64,000 bases of DNA from Vanilla planifolia (Eukaryota > Streptophyta > Magnoliopsida > Asparagales > Orchidaceae), in NCBI GenBank assembly GCA_023846275.1, contig JAIUJO010000147.1:637822-701821 (forward strand). The letters run 5' to 3'. The position numbers were made by a program, and so were the translations under genes. The notes below the pieces were generated by a model. The model worked only from the letters and a program-made list of their open reading frames with translations, had not been told where the DNA came from and searched no databases. How positions within the stretch are numbered: the stretch's first letter is position 1; each line of letters opens with the position of its first letter. Of this stretch, positions 39,801 through 49,506 are shown in pieces.

Positions 39801-42800
39801 AACCTTTTGCTTCATCTGGATCAAGCCTTCATTATGCCTTGATTGAAGCAATGTAATATAATCAAATTAGAAGGTGTAAACATCACATAATAGTAGAGTT
39901 ATAGTGTCATAGAAATATAATAAAATCAAAGAAAAAAACTATAAAAAATTGAGATAAATTATATGGTAAAGTTGTATTCCAAGAAAGTTTGATGATGGAG
40001 TGTAATAGCCTCGATTATCAAATCAAGTATGAATATCTCATAAAATTTCAAAAATTTATAGAAAGTAAAATATATAAAAACATGAATATGAATATTTAAT
40101 TAGGTATAGCTCGTAGAGTTGACCCCAATGACACTTCTTTCATCTTGATCAAAAGTTGACTAGAATTACTACAAATTATCAAACAAAATAAGCATTAACA
40201 ATAATAAATTGTTATTTTAATATCAAATAATTTATATTAAAGTTGAAATTAAATGAACTACCAAATCAATGTAATATAAAGGTCACACAAAAAAGAGAAC
40301 TAAAGTTTCATGGTAATAAAATGAACTAAAATTGAAAAATTTGAAAAAAGTTGCTAAGTTATATAAGAAAGTTTCATTTAAAAATACAAAGAAGATTAAT
40401 TGTAGCATCCTCAATAAAAAATAAGCCATGAATCAAAATTTCTTGAATGTCGCCATCACTATAGAAAAAAATTATGTAAAATTTTAAACAAGCATAAATA
40501 ATAAAAAAATAATTATGAATATGAATATTTAATTAGATATTGACTATAAAAATATCTACCAATATTTGTTTTTTCTTGATCAAACCTAGTTTGTAATCAC
40601 TATGAATTATCAAACAAAATAAGCATGAATAATAGTAAATTAATATTTTAATATTAATTAAATATATATTAAAGATGAAATAAGAAAAATAGATATAATA
40701 TAATATAACTAAATCATAACTTAGAAACAATTATAGAATAAGGGATTTTGAATAACATAGCAACATAATAAAATAAAAAACAACTTGAAAAAATAAGATA
40801 AATTATATAGGAATGTTACATTTTAAGATACTAAGAAGATCAAGTGTAACATCCTTAACCATCAAATAAGGTATGATACAAAATGTCTCATAAAACGTTA
40901 ATACATTAGAAAAGAAGGTTTATCAAAAAATATTATTATGTAATTCAATAAAGCATGCCAAGAGTTTTTCCATGACTCTTATTTCATCTCGTTTAAACCT
41001 CATTCAAAACTACTAAAACTTATCAAGCAAAATAAGTATAAATAGTGATAAATTATTATTTAAATTTTATGTAAATACTTTTAAAAAAAAAATAAGATAA
41101 ATTGCAGGAATTTTAATCTAGCTAAATCAATGTGATGTAATGGTCACACGATAGGAGATTTAGGTACTTAGTAATATAACGAAAAAAACAGAAACATTTA
41201 AACAAATGAGATAAATCATATTAGAAAGTTCACTCCAATAGAGAGAATGATTGTAACACCCCTATCATCAAACAAGTATTCTAATATCCAAAAAAAGAAA
41301 ATACTTAAAAATAAAAAATTATTATTTAAATAAAAAAAAGAACATTGACACTTCTCCATTAACGTTTTTTTTTGTCTTGATCAGGCTTTGCATGGTATAA
41401 CAACCCAAAACTAAATATCCATAAACAATAATAGATTTTTTTCATATATTAAAAGAAAATAAGATAAATTAAAGTAATAAAATATAACCAAATCAATATA
41501 ATATAAAAGCCACATGATAAGAGAATTAGAGTTTCACAATACTACATTCAAATTAAATTGAAAAATTTTAAAAACAATTAGATAAATTGTATGGAAACAT
41601 TGCTCCCAAGATACTAAGGAGATCAATGAAACATGTTTTTTTTAAAATAGTACAAATCAAAATGTCTCTTACAACATACTAAAAATCTAAAAAACATTTA
41701 AAAATTTCAAAGTTGTTATTTCAAAACCTCATTTGGAATTATTGCTAAATAGCTAATTAAATAAATATAAATAATAATAAATTATTGCTCTAATTAATTA
41801 AATATACATTAAAGATGAAATTAGATAATTTAAAAGAAATGTAGCATAACAAAACTAAAGATATGAAACGTCAAATGGGATGAGATTTAGAGTTTGGTAA
41901 CAATACAACCAAATTAACTCAAACAATTTGAAAAAATGAGATAAATTGTGCGAGAAAATTTAATTTCAAAATACTAAAGAGATTGAGCGTAACAACTTTG
42001 TTCATCAAATAAGGTATGATTCAAAATATCACATTAAACATACAAAAAAGCTAAAAATTTAAAAAATTAAAATTTATAAAATGAAAAAGTAATTAAATAA
42101 ACCTTGTTGAGGTGAATTCAATAACATTTGTTTCATCTTCATCTAACCTTATTTAGAATTACTGTGAATTACAAAAAAATAATAAAAAATAATTATAAAT
42201 TATTATTTTTATATTAAGTATAAATATATAAAAATTGAAATGATATAAATTGAAGTAATATAATATAACCAACTCAAAGCATTATAAACATCCAGCATAA
42301 GGAGATTAAGATTTTCATTACAAAATATCAAAATTAAAGTAAAGATTTTAAATGCATAAGAAAAATCATATTGAAAAGCTACATTATAAGATATTAATGA
42401 TATCAAGTGTAATATTGCCAATCATTAAATCATATGCAAAGCTAAAAATTCACACAAAGCATATAAAAAAAATAAAATATTAAAATAAATATAAAAATAT
42501 AAACTTACATTAAGCTCATTTAGATGATTCTAAAAACATTTGTCATGTCTCCATCAAACCTCATTTACATTTATAACTATTTACCAAATTAAATATGTAT
42601 AAATAATGATAAATTTATTTTTTAATAATAAGTAAATAAAAATTAAAACTGAAAAAAGAGAAATTAAAAGAATGTAATATAACCAAATCAAAGGCATTTA
42701 AGGGTTAAATAAAAAGGAATTTAGAGTGTAATAATACTATAACGAAATCAAACATAAAAATATTAAAAAATGAGATACATTATACAAAAAAGTTATATTC

Positions 42801-44050
42801 CAAGATATTGAGGAGATCTAGGGCAGCATCCCTTATGGTCAAGTTCAGTACAAATCAAAATGTCTCGCAGAGTATAATAAAATACTAGAAAATAAAATAT
42901 TTTAAAATATCAAAATGAATTTTTAATTTATTAGAGCTTGTCAAGGTGGGTCCATTGACATTTATTTCTTATGTGAATGTCATTAGGAATTATTGTGAAT
43001 CACCATATTAAATAAGAAAAAATAATAATAAGTTATTACTTTAATGTTAAGTAAACATATATTAAAACTAAAATTAGATAAATTGAGACAATGAAATAAG
43101 ACCAAATAAAAAAAAGGTAAAGGTCAAATATGGACAAAAATTGGAGTTACATAGTAACATAACCTATCAAAGCAAAAGAAATTTGAATGAACACCATAAA
43201 TTACATGGGAAAATTACATTCTAAGATACTAAGAAGATTGTGTCTATCATTTTTTATTATTAAATCAAGTATAAATTAAAATTTCTTATAAAAAAATAAA
43301 AACCTAAGAAAACATAATATTTAAAAATAATAAAAATAAATATTTAATTAGATAAAGTTTATTAAGATGAGTCTAATGATGTTTACTTCATCTTGACTAG
43401 ACCTTGTTTAGAATTATAGTGTAGTATTGAATTAAATCAGAATAAATAATGACAAACATAACCAAATAAAAAACATTTAATATTCACAAGAGAGAAGATT
43501 TGGAGTTATATAATAATATAATGAAATCAAAGTAAGGACATTTAATTAATGAGATAAATTACATGGGAATATTGTATTCCAAGATACTAAAAAGATGAAG
43601 TACAACATCCTCTAATATTTCATCTAGAATGAATTAAAACATCTAATAAAGAAGATTAAAACTTTAAAAATAAATTATTTGAAAAATCTTAAAAATATAT
43701 ATTTGATTGGATAGAGGTAATTGAGATGAGTTTAATAATATTTATTTTATCTCAATTAGTCCTTATTCAAAATTATTATGAATTATAAATGTAAATAATT
43801 ATAAATAATAATAGATTATTATTTTAATATAAACTAAATAATATTAAAGTTTTGGTGAGCTAAACTGAATCAATGTAGTATAATAAAATCAAAGACACTG
43901 GTCAAACAATGTAAGATTTAGAGTTATATATTAATAAAACAAATATAAATCAAAACATTTAAAGAAATGACATATGTTGTATAGTAAAATTACATTCCAA
44001 TATACTAAAAAGATTTATAATAAGATCTTTGATCATCAAATCAACCTAGG
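36816..44050 (+). repeat. ~400-bp satellite, forward block 3
   Basis: The longest uniform block. Forward landmarks lie near 36,820 (partial), 37,135, 37,550, 37,975, 38,390, 38,780, 39,200, 39,505, 39,645, 39,970, 40,375, 40,815, 41,225, 41,600, 41,965, 42,385, 42,795, 43,215, 43,570 and 43,990. Spacing is typically 360-430 bp, with one short unit (39,505-39,645). The last monomer breaks off after GATCATCAAATCAACCTAGG at about 44,050. Open frames of 60-95 codons inside are Phe/Leu/Ile/Tyr-rich by-products of AT richness. Confidence 0.85.
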
Positions 44051-44121
44051 ACTACACTAGAGTCAAGGTACAACATCACAGGAAAAAATATATTTCTTAT
44101 ATATTTGTCTTATCTATTAAA
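44051..44121. other. Junction between satellite and TG array
   Basis: About 70 bp of ordinary AT-rich sequence, including ACTACACTAGAGTCAAGG and an AAAAATATATTTCTTATATATTTG stretch, before the first TGTGTG run. No recognised element end. Confidence 0.5.
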
Positions 44122-47099
44122 TATGCATGTGTGTGTGTGCATGCATGTGGGTGTGCATGTGTGTATTTATGTGTATGCATGTGTACATGCATGTGCATTT
44201 TTGTTTTTTTTATGTGTGTGTATGCGTGTTTGTGCACGTGCATGTGCATTTGTGTTTGGTTTTAAGTGTGTGTGTGTGTGTATGCATATGCATGAGTGAG
44301 AGTGTGTGTATGTTTATGAGTGTCTATGCATGTGTACTTGTGTGTACGTATGTGTACAAGCATGCAAATGTATGTGCTTGAGAGTGCTTTTGCATGTGTG
44401 TGTACATGTGCACTTATTTGTTTATGTGTTTTCCTTTCAGTGTGCGTGTGCATGTGTTCATGTGTGTGCTTGTGTGTGCATGTGCTGGTTCCTGTGTCGA
44501 TGTGCTTGTGCTTGTGCTTGTGCATTTATGTGTTTGAGTGAGTAGGTTTGTGTTTTTGGCATATGTATGAGATTTCACGCACATGTGTATGTGCATGTGT
44601 AAGTGCTTATGCAAGTGTGTGTGTGTGTGTTTGTTTAGGTGCATGCATGTGTATGCATGTGTGTGTGTATTTGCATGCATGTGTGTATGTGTGTACATTT
44701 ATGCAAGCATATGTGCATAGATGTGCGTATATGTATGTGCATGTGCGGGTCTTTATGCCAATGTTTATTCCTATGTGTGTGCATGCACGTGTGTAGTATG
44801 TGCATCTATGTGTTTGAGTGTGTTCATGTGTACATGTGTGTATGTGTGATCTTGTGTATGTGTGGCTGTGCACTTGTGTGCATGTAATCATTTATGTGTT
44901 CATATGTGAGTGCATGTGTGCATGCATGTGTACACATTTGTATAAGTGTGTATGTGTGTGTGCAAGTATGTGTATATGTGTGTGTATGTGTCAATGTGCA
45001 TGTATGTGTGTGTGTGTGTGTTTGCTTGATTGTGTGTACCAGTGTGCCTTTGTGTATGTGTGGCTCTGTGTACACTCATTCCAATGTGTGCATGTGCATG
45101 TGTGTTGTGTGTGTCCATTTGTGTGTGGTTATTCATCTGTGAGCATGTGGGTAATTGTGTTAGTGTGTTCATGAATGTGCGTGTATGTAAATGTGTATGC
45201 ATGTGCATGCATATGTGTGCATCTAGTTTTTTATAAGTGTGTAAGGGTATATGTTGTTCTTACATGTCCATGTGCATTTGTTTTTGTTTGTTTATGTGCA
45301 TGTGTGCATGTGTGTGTTTTATGTGTGTGTGTGTATGTGTGTGTGGATCTCATTATGTGTGTGTGTATGTTTATGTGTGTGCATGCATATGCTTGTGTGT
45401 GGTTGTGCATGTGTGGGTTTGTGTGTGTGTGTGTTCATAGGTGTGCATGTGTGTCTGTACATGTAAGTGTGTTAACAAATTTGTGTGTGTGCTTGTGGGT
45501 ATCTATGTTTATAAGTATACTTGTGTTGGTCTAGGTGTATTTGTGTGTGTATGCATGTCTACTTGTGATCATGTGTGTGTGTGTGTGTGCATGTGCATGT
45601 GTGTGTGTGTGTGAGTGTTAGTGTGTGTGCATACACATGTGTGTGTTTATGCTTGCTTGTTTGCTTGGTTGTGTGTGTTTATGTCTATGTTTGTGTACTT
45701 GTGCATTTGTTTGTGTGTGTGTGGATGTGTGCATTTGCACATATGCAAACGCATGGGTGTGTGTGCATGTGTGTGTGTAAGCCTATGTGTGTATGTGTTT
45801 GTATGTGTGTGTGTTTATGTGTGCTCTTATGCCAATATGTTTGTTTGTGTGTCTGTGTGTATGAGTGTGCGTTAGTATGTGGGTGTGCTTGTATGTGTAT
45901 GTATGTTTTTGTCAGCATCTAGGCAAGTATGTTTGTGCATTATCCATGTGTGCATGTGTGTGTGCTTGTTTGTAAGTGTCTATGTGTGTGTTTGTGTGCA
46001 TGCATGAGTGTGGTTGTGTGTGTGCCAGTGTTGTCATATTTGTGTTCGTGTAGGTTTATGTCTGAGTTCATAGGAATGTGTGTTCATGTATGTTAGTGTG
46101 TGTGAGCATGTGTGTCTTTTTGTATGCATGTTTGTGAGTATATGTGTGCATATTTGTGCATTTCTGTATGTGTGTGCATGTGAGCATGTATGTGTTCATA
46201 TTTGTGTGGCTAAGTGATTGCACATTTGTGTATGTGGCTATGTGTGTGCATTACTGTGTTCAGAAGCTTGTGTTGCTACAAGTTTATGTGAATTTCTATG
46301 TGTGTGCATCTCTACATGCCCATTTGCATGTGTGTTCTTGCCTATGTGTGAGTGTGTATGTGTGTATGTGTGAGTGTATTAAGGCATGTGTATGCATGTG
46401 CATGTCCATTCATGTGTATATGTGTGCAGAAATGTGTGTGTGCACATGTATGTGTGCATGTGTATGTGTGTGTTTGTGCATGCGAGTGTGATGTTGTGTT
46501 TTTCTACATGTGTGTCCATGTATTAAAGTGTCTGCATGTGTGTGCATGTGTGTGTGTGTGTGCAAGCATATGCAATTGTGTACCCTTGTGTGCATGTGTG
46601 TGCCTCAACATGTGCATGTGTTTCTGTGTGTAAGTATGGGTGTGTGTATGTGTGTGTGCATGTTTGTGTAGGGGTATATGTTTCTATGTGTATGTATGCC
46701 TATTTGTGTGTGCATGTGTGGGTGTGGGTCGGTGTTCGTATGCATTTGTGTGTTCATTTGTGCTTGTCTGATGTGTGCTTGCATGCATGCATTCATGAGC
46801 ATGTGTGTTTATGAGTGTGGTTGTGTGTATGTGCATGTGTGTGTACATGTGTGTGTGTCTATGTGTATGCATGCACATGTGTGTGTGTGTGTGCATGTGT
46901 GTGTGTTGCATATATGTGTGTGTCTGTATATGTGGGTGTGTATGTGCTCACACGTGTGTGCGAGTATGCATATGTGTATGCTTGTGTGTGTTTGCATGTG
47001 TGCATGTGAATGTGTGGGTGCAGTTTTCTATATATGTGAGTGTGCATGTGTGTGTGCACATATGTATGTGTGGGTGTGCTTATGTATCTATATACATGT

Positions 47100-47745
47100 G
47101 TGTCTCTTTCAGCATGCATGTGCATGTTTACGAATGTCTATATGTGATTGTAGTGTGTTCTTTTGTGAATACGAGCTTGAGTGTGGGTGTCTACATACAT
47201 GCATGTGCATGTGTGCATGTGTGTGTGTGGTGTGGGAGATGTGTGTGTGTGCGCATGTCTGTTGGTGTGTGTGCGTGTGCATGTAATTGTACATGTATAT
47301 GTGAATGTGTTTGTGTCAATCTTTGATTATGCATTTGCATGCATGTGTGAATTTTTTTGTGTCTGCATGTGTGCATGTGTTTTTGTATGTGTTTGTGTTT
47401 GTTTGCATGTGTTGGGTGTCTCTGTTAGCATGCACGTGCATGTTTATGAATATCTATATGTGATTATAGTGTGATTCTATATGAATGTGGGTTTGGGAGG
47501 GTGTGTACACACATGCATGTATTTGCATGTGCATGTGTGAGTGTGGTGGGGGGAGAGGTGTGTGTGTTTGTGTGTTAGTGTGTGTGTGTGTGTGCATGTA
47601 TGTGTACATGTCTATGTCAACATGTTTGTGTCTATGTTTGATTTTGCATTTGTATGCATGTGTGAATTTTCTTGTTTCTACATGTGTGCATGTGTGAATT
47701 TTCTTGTTTCTACATGTGTGCATGTGTTTTTGTATGTGTTCATGT
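47100..47745 (+). repeat. ~315-bp tandem duplication inside the TG array
   Basis: The block from about 47,100 to 47,400 recurs at about 47,415 to 47,740. Shared non-simple landmarks, in the same order, are TGTCTCT.T..AGCATGCA, the TGCATGTTTA.GAAT.TCTATATGTGATT.TAGTGTG segment, GTGG.G.GAGA, GTTTGTGTC.AT.TTTGATT.TGCATTTG.ATGCATG, and TGTGAATTTT.TTG. About 10-15% divergence by eye. Confidence 0.75.
47657..47720 (+). repeat. Two perfect 32-bp tandem units
   Basis: The 32-bp unit beginning CATGTGTGAATTTTC at 47,657 is repeated without visible change at 47,689. It sits in the second copy of the ~315-bp duplication and is absent from the first, so it arose after that duplication. Confidence 0.9.
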
Positions 47746-47940
47746 GTGTTCGCATGTGTGTGTGGGTTGATGTGCATGTGTGAGTGTGTAAATGTATGTG
47801 TGCCTAGGAGTGTGTATGCATGCATGTGCATGCCTGCACGTGTGCACATGTGAGTGGATGTGTGTGTGTGTGTCTATGCGTATGCACACATAGGTGTGTT
47901 GGTACCTGTGTGTGCTATGCATGCATGAGTGGGTACACAT

Positions 47941-47961
47941 CTAAAGATACAAAATCTTTAG
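47941..47961. other. Perfect 8-bp-stem hairpin at the array edge
   Basis: CTAAAGAT (47,941-47,948) and ATCTTTAG (47,954-47,961) are exact reverse complements around the 5-nt loop ACAAA. It lies exactly where the TG array stops. No T-run follows, so it is not a bacterial-type terminator. Confidence 0.85.
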
Positions 47962-47982
47962 ATAAGTTATGGCCAATACCAA

Positions 47983-48058
47983 GTATATAAGTAGTAATTT
48001 GCAATCCAAAGGTTAATCATGTATATAAGTAGTAATTTGCAATCTAGAGGTTAATCAT
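47983..48058 (+). repeat. Two 38-bp tandem units
   Basis: Unit 47,983-48,020 is followed directly by 48,021-48,058 with two differences (CCAAA versus CTAGA). It lies between the TG array and the first recognisable plastid sequence. Confidence 0.9.
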
Positions 48059-48079
48059 ACTCTGGCAAGTTTGCAAAAG

Positions 48080-48540
48080 ACAGCGTTTGATTTTTTGAGG
48101 GTGATAGTAGAAACTTTGACAGATAAGTCACCTTTGCTATCACTCTACAGAACCGTACGTGAGATTTTCACCGATACGAGTCCTCGTTAAATTTTTTCGA
48201 AAGAATTGGATCCTTTTCTTCATTTGGGAATCTCCTTCCTTCTTCCACTTTGTCTTAAAGAGTAACTCTGCCCAATCCATTCACGTTTGCAATTTCCAAT
48301 GCCTTCTTGATACCTCCAAAGGAAATTCCAAATTGGATAAAAAATGGATGGGTTAGTGTGAGCTTATCCATGCGGTTATGCACTATTCAAATAAGAATTT
48401 ATTTGACGATAAGAAAGATCCTGGCTTTTATTCTTTGATGAGCCGTTCGAGATCCTTTCGATGACCTATGTTGTGTTGAAAGGATATCTATATGATCCGA
48501 TTGATTATGTAAGGGTGCGGTAGCAAAAAGTATACAAAAA
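48080..48540 (+). pseudogene. Plastid rps12-trnV spacer fragment
   Basis: ACTTTGACAGATAAGTCACC, then CTACAGAACCGTACGTGAG and ATTTTCACC, then TTCGAAAGAATTGGATCC are words I recall from the plastid spacer upstream of trnV-GAC; the ACAGAACCGTA segment also occurs in other plastid spacers and introns. The end CTATATGATCCGATTGATT followed by AAGTATAC also matches that spacer. An open frame at 48,159-48,356 is accidental. Non-coding in the plastid as well. Confidence 0.75.
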
Positions 48541-48860
48541 AGATAGTTATTTTCTATTATATCTTTTCTATTTTCTATTATATATTATATCCTTTCTATT
48601 CTATTATTTTATTTATTTATATATTTATTATATATCTATTATTTATTATATTAGTTTATTATTATGAAATTAACCTATTACTATTATTATTTATTATTAT
48701 TATTTAATATTACTATTATTATTTATATTTATATTTATATTTATTTAATTACTTTTTTCATTTTTAATATTTTATTAAAATTATTAGAATTTTAAAAATT
48801 ATTAGATTATAAATTCAAATTTTGAGTTGATTTTTTAATTAGATTAGCCTTAGTTTGTGT
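48541..48860. repeat. AT-only expansion inside the NUPT
   Basis: About 300 bp made almost only of A and T, with ATT/ATTATT and TATTTATATT words repeated irregularly. In plastid genomes the corresponding place begins with a short TTCTATTATATTAG-like stretch but then continues with over 1 kb of mixed-composition spacer before trnV. Here that spacer is missing, so the region looks like a deletion filled or replaced by slippage-grown AT sequence. Confidence 0.6.
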
Positions 48861-48891
48861 TAGTTAGCTCTTTTTCTTAACGGGTTAGAGA

Positions 48892-48963
48892 AGGGATATA
48901 TCTTTGTGATAGAGTGTCACCTTTATGCAATGGAAGTCATCACTTTGAGCCTGATTATCCATA
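48892..48963 (+). pseudogene. trnV-GAC: tRNA-Val(GAC) plastid pseudogene
   Basis: The 72-nt segment keeps AGGGATATA at the 5' end, TAGAGTGTCACCTT, TGGAAGTCATCA and GAGCCTGATTATCC. The anticodon triplet GAC now reads TAT, the D-arm ACTCAGCGG reads TCTTTGTGA, and the last acceptor C has become A. With the anticodon and D-loop destroyed it cannot act as tRNA-Val. It lies on the plus strand upstream of rrn16, as in plastids. Confidence 0.88.
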
Positions 48964-49040
48964 AACCCAATCTCAATTTTTTCTATTTTGGCTTGCTTCA
49001 CTATTGTGCTTGAACGAGAATCGATAAGAGCCTCGTGGTG

Positions 49041-49070
49041 TTGACATAATAGGGTGAGGATGGCTATATT
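49041..49070 (+). promoter_or_regulatory. Relic plastid rrn promoter (PEP type)
   Basis: TTGACA at 49,041-49,046 and TATATT at 49,065-49,070 are separated by 18 bp, in the position of the plastid rRNA operon promoter between trnV and rrn16. The recalled plastid -35 is TTGACG, so the last base has moved to the sigma70 consensus by a G-to-A change. In the nucleus it should have no role as a plastid promoter. Confidence 0.75.
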
Positions 49071-49084
49071 TTATATTGTGTTTT

Positions 49085-49398
49085 GAAGTACCTCAATATG
49101 ATTATGAAGTATCTGAATATGATTATGAAGTATCTGAATATGATTATGAAGTATCTGAATATGGTTATGTAGTATCTGAATATAATTATGAAGTATTTGA
49201 ACATAATTTTGAAGTATCTGAATATTATTATAAAATATTTAAATATGATTTTGAAGTATTTGAATATGATTATGAAGCATCTGAATATGATTTTGAAGTA
49301 TTTGAATATGATTTTTGAAGTATGTGAATATGATTTTGAAGTATTTGAATTTGATTTTGAAGTTTCTAAATATGATTTTGAAATATATGAATATGATT
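49085..49398 (+). repeat. 21-bp minisatellite in the rrn16 leader
   Basis: About fifteen units of 21 bp, best unit GAAGTATCTGAATATGATTA plus T. The first four or so are nearly identical, later ones more diverged (GATTTTGAAGTATTTGAATA). One unit has an extra T near 49,315. Because 21 is a multiple of three, frames stay open on both strands (plus: a repeated EYDYEVS). It begins about 15 bp after the relic -10 box and ends just before the plastid leader sequence GAAGCACATGGATACAAG. Confidence 0.95.
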
Positions 49399-49506
49399 GA
49401 TGTATTATGAAGCACATGGATACAAGCCTTTGCTTTGATCTTGGATTGAAAATTTTGCATTAGCTTTGCCTATAAACAAGAAAGCTATAAGTAATGCAAC
49501 TATGAA

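Larger units (their letters stand above)
44122..47940 (+). repeat. TG-rich near-simple-sequence array, 3.8 kb
   Basis: The plus strand is built of short (TG)n runs punctuated by CA and A (TGTGTGCATGTGTGTATG). CATG, GCATGC and TGTGCA words are very dense. Most steps alternate purine and pyrimidine. All frames on both strands are stop-poor, giving overlapping spurious frames rich in Cys, Val, Met (plus) or His, Thr (minus). At least one longer tandem duplication exists inside (about 47,100-47,745). The strand polarity is opposite to the CA array beyond the plastid insert. Confidence 0.9.

Noticed and set aside
28095-43000. Open frames of 60-95 codons inside the satellite
   Set aside because: They are AT-rich by-products (Phe, Leu, Ile, Tyr, Asn) that differ between monomers and are not conserved as frames.
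44105-47940. Dozens of overlapping Cys/Val/Met-rich or His/Thr-rich open frames in the TG array
   Set aside because: TG/CA repeats contain few stop codons in any frame, so frames are open on both strands and overlap each other. The encoded peptides only restate the dinucleotide pattern.
44122-47940. Metallothionein or Cys-rich peptide gene
   Set aside because: The Cys content comes from TGT codons in (TG)n. There is no CXC/CC spacing conserved beyond the repeat and no gene structure.
47941-47961. Rho-independent terminator
   Set aside because: The stem is AT-rich, no U-run follows, and there is no upstream gene.
48159-48356. A 65-codon open frame in the plastid spacer
   Set aside because: It lies in sequence that is non-coding in plastids and has no recognised product.
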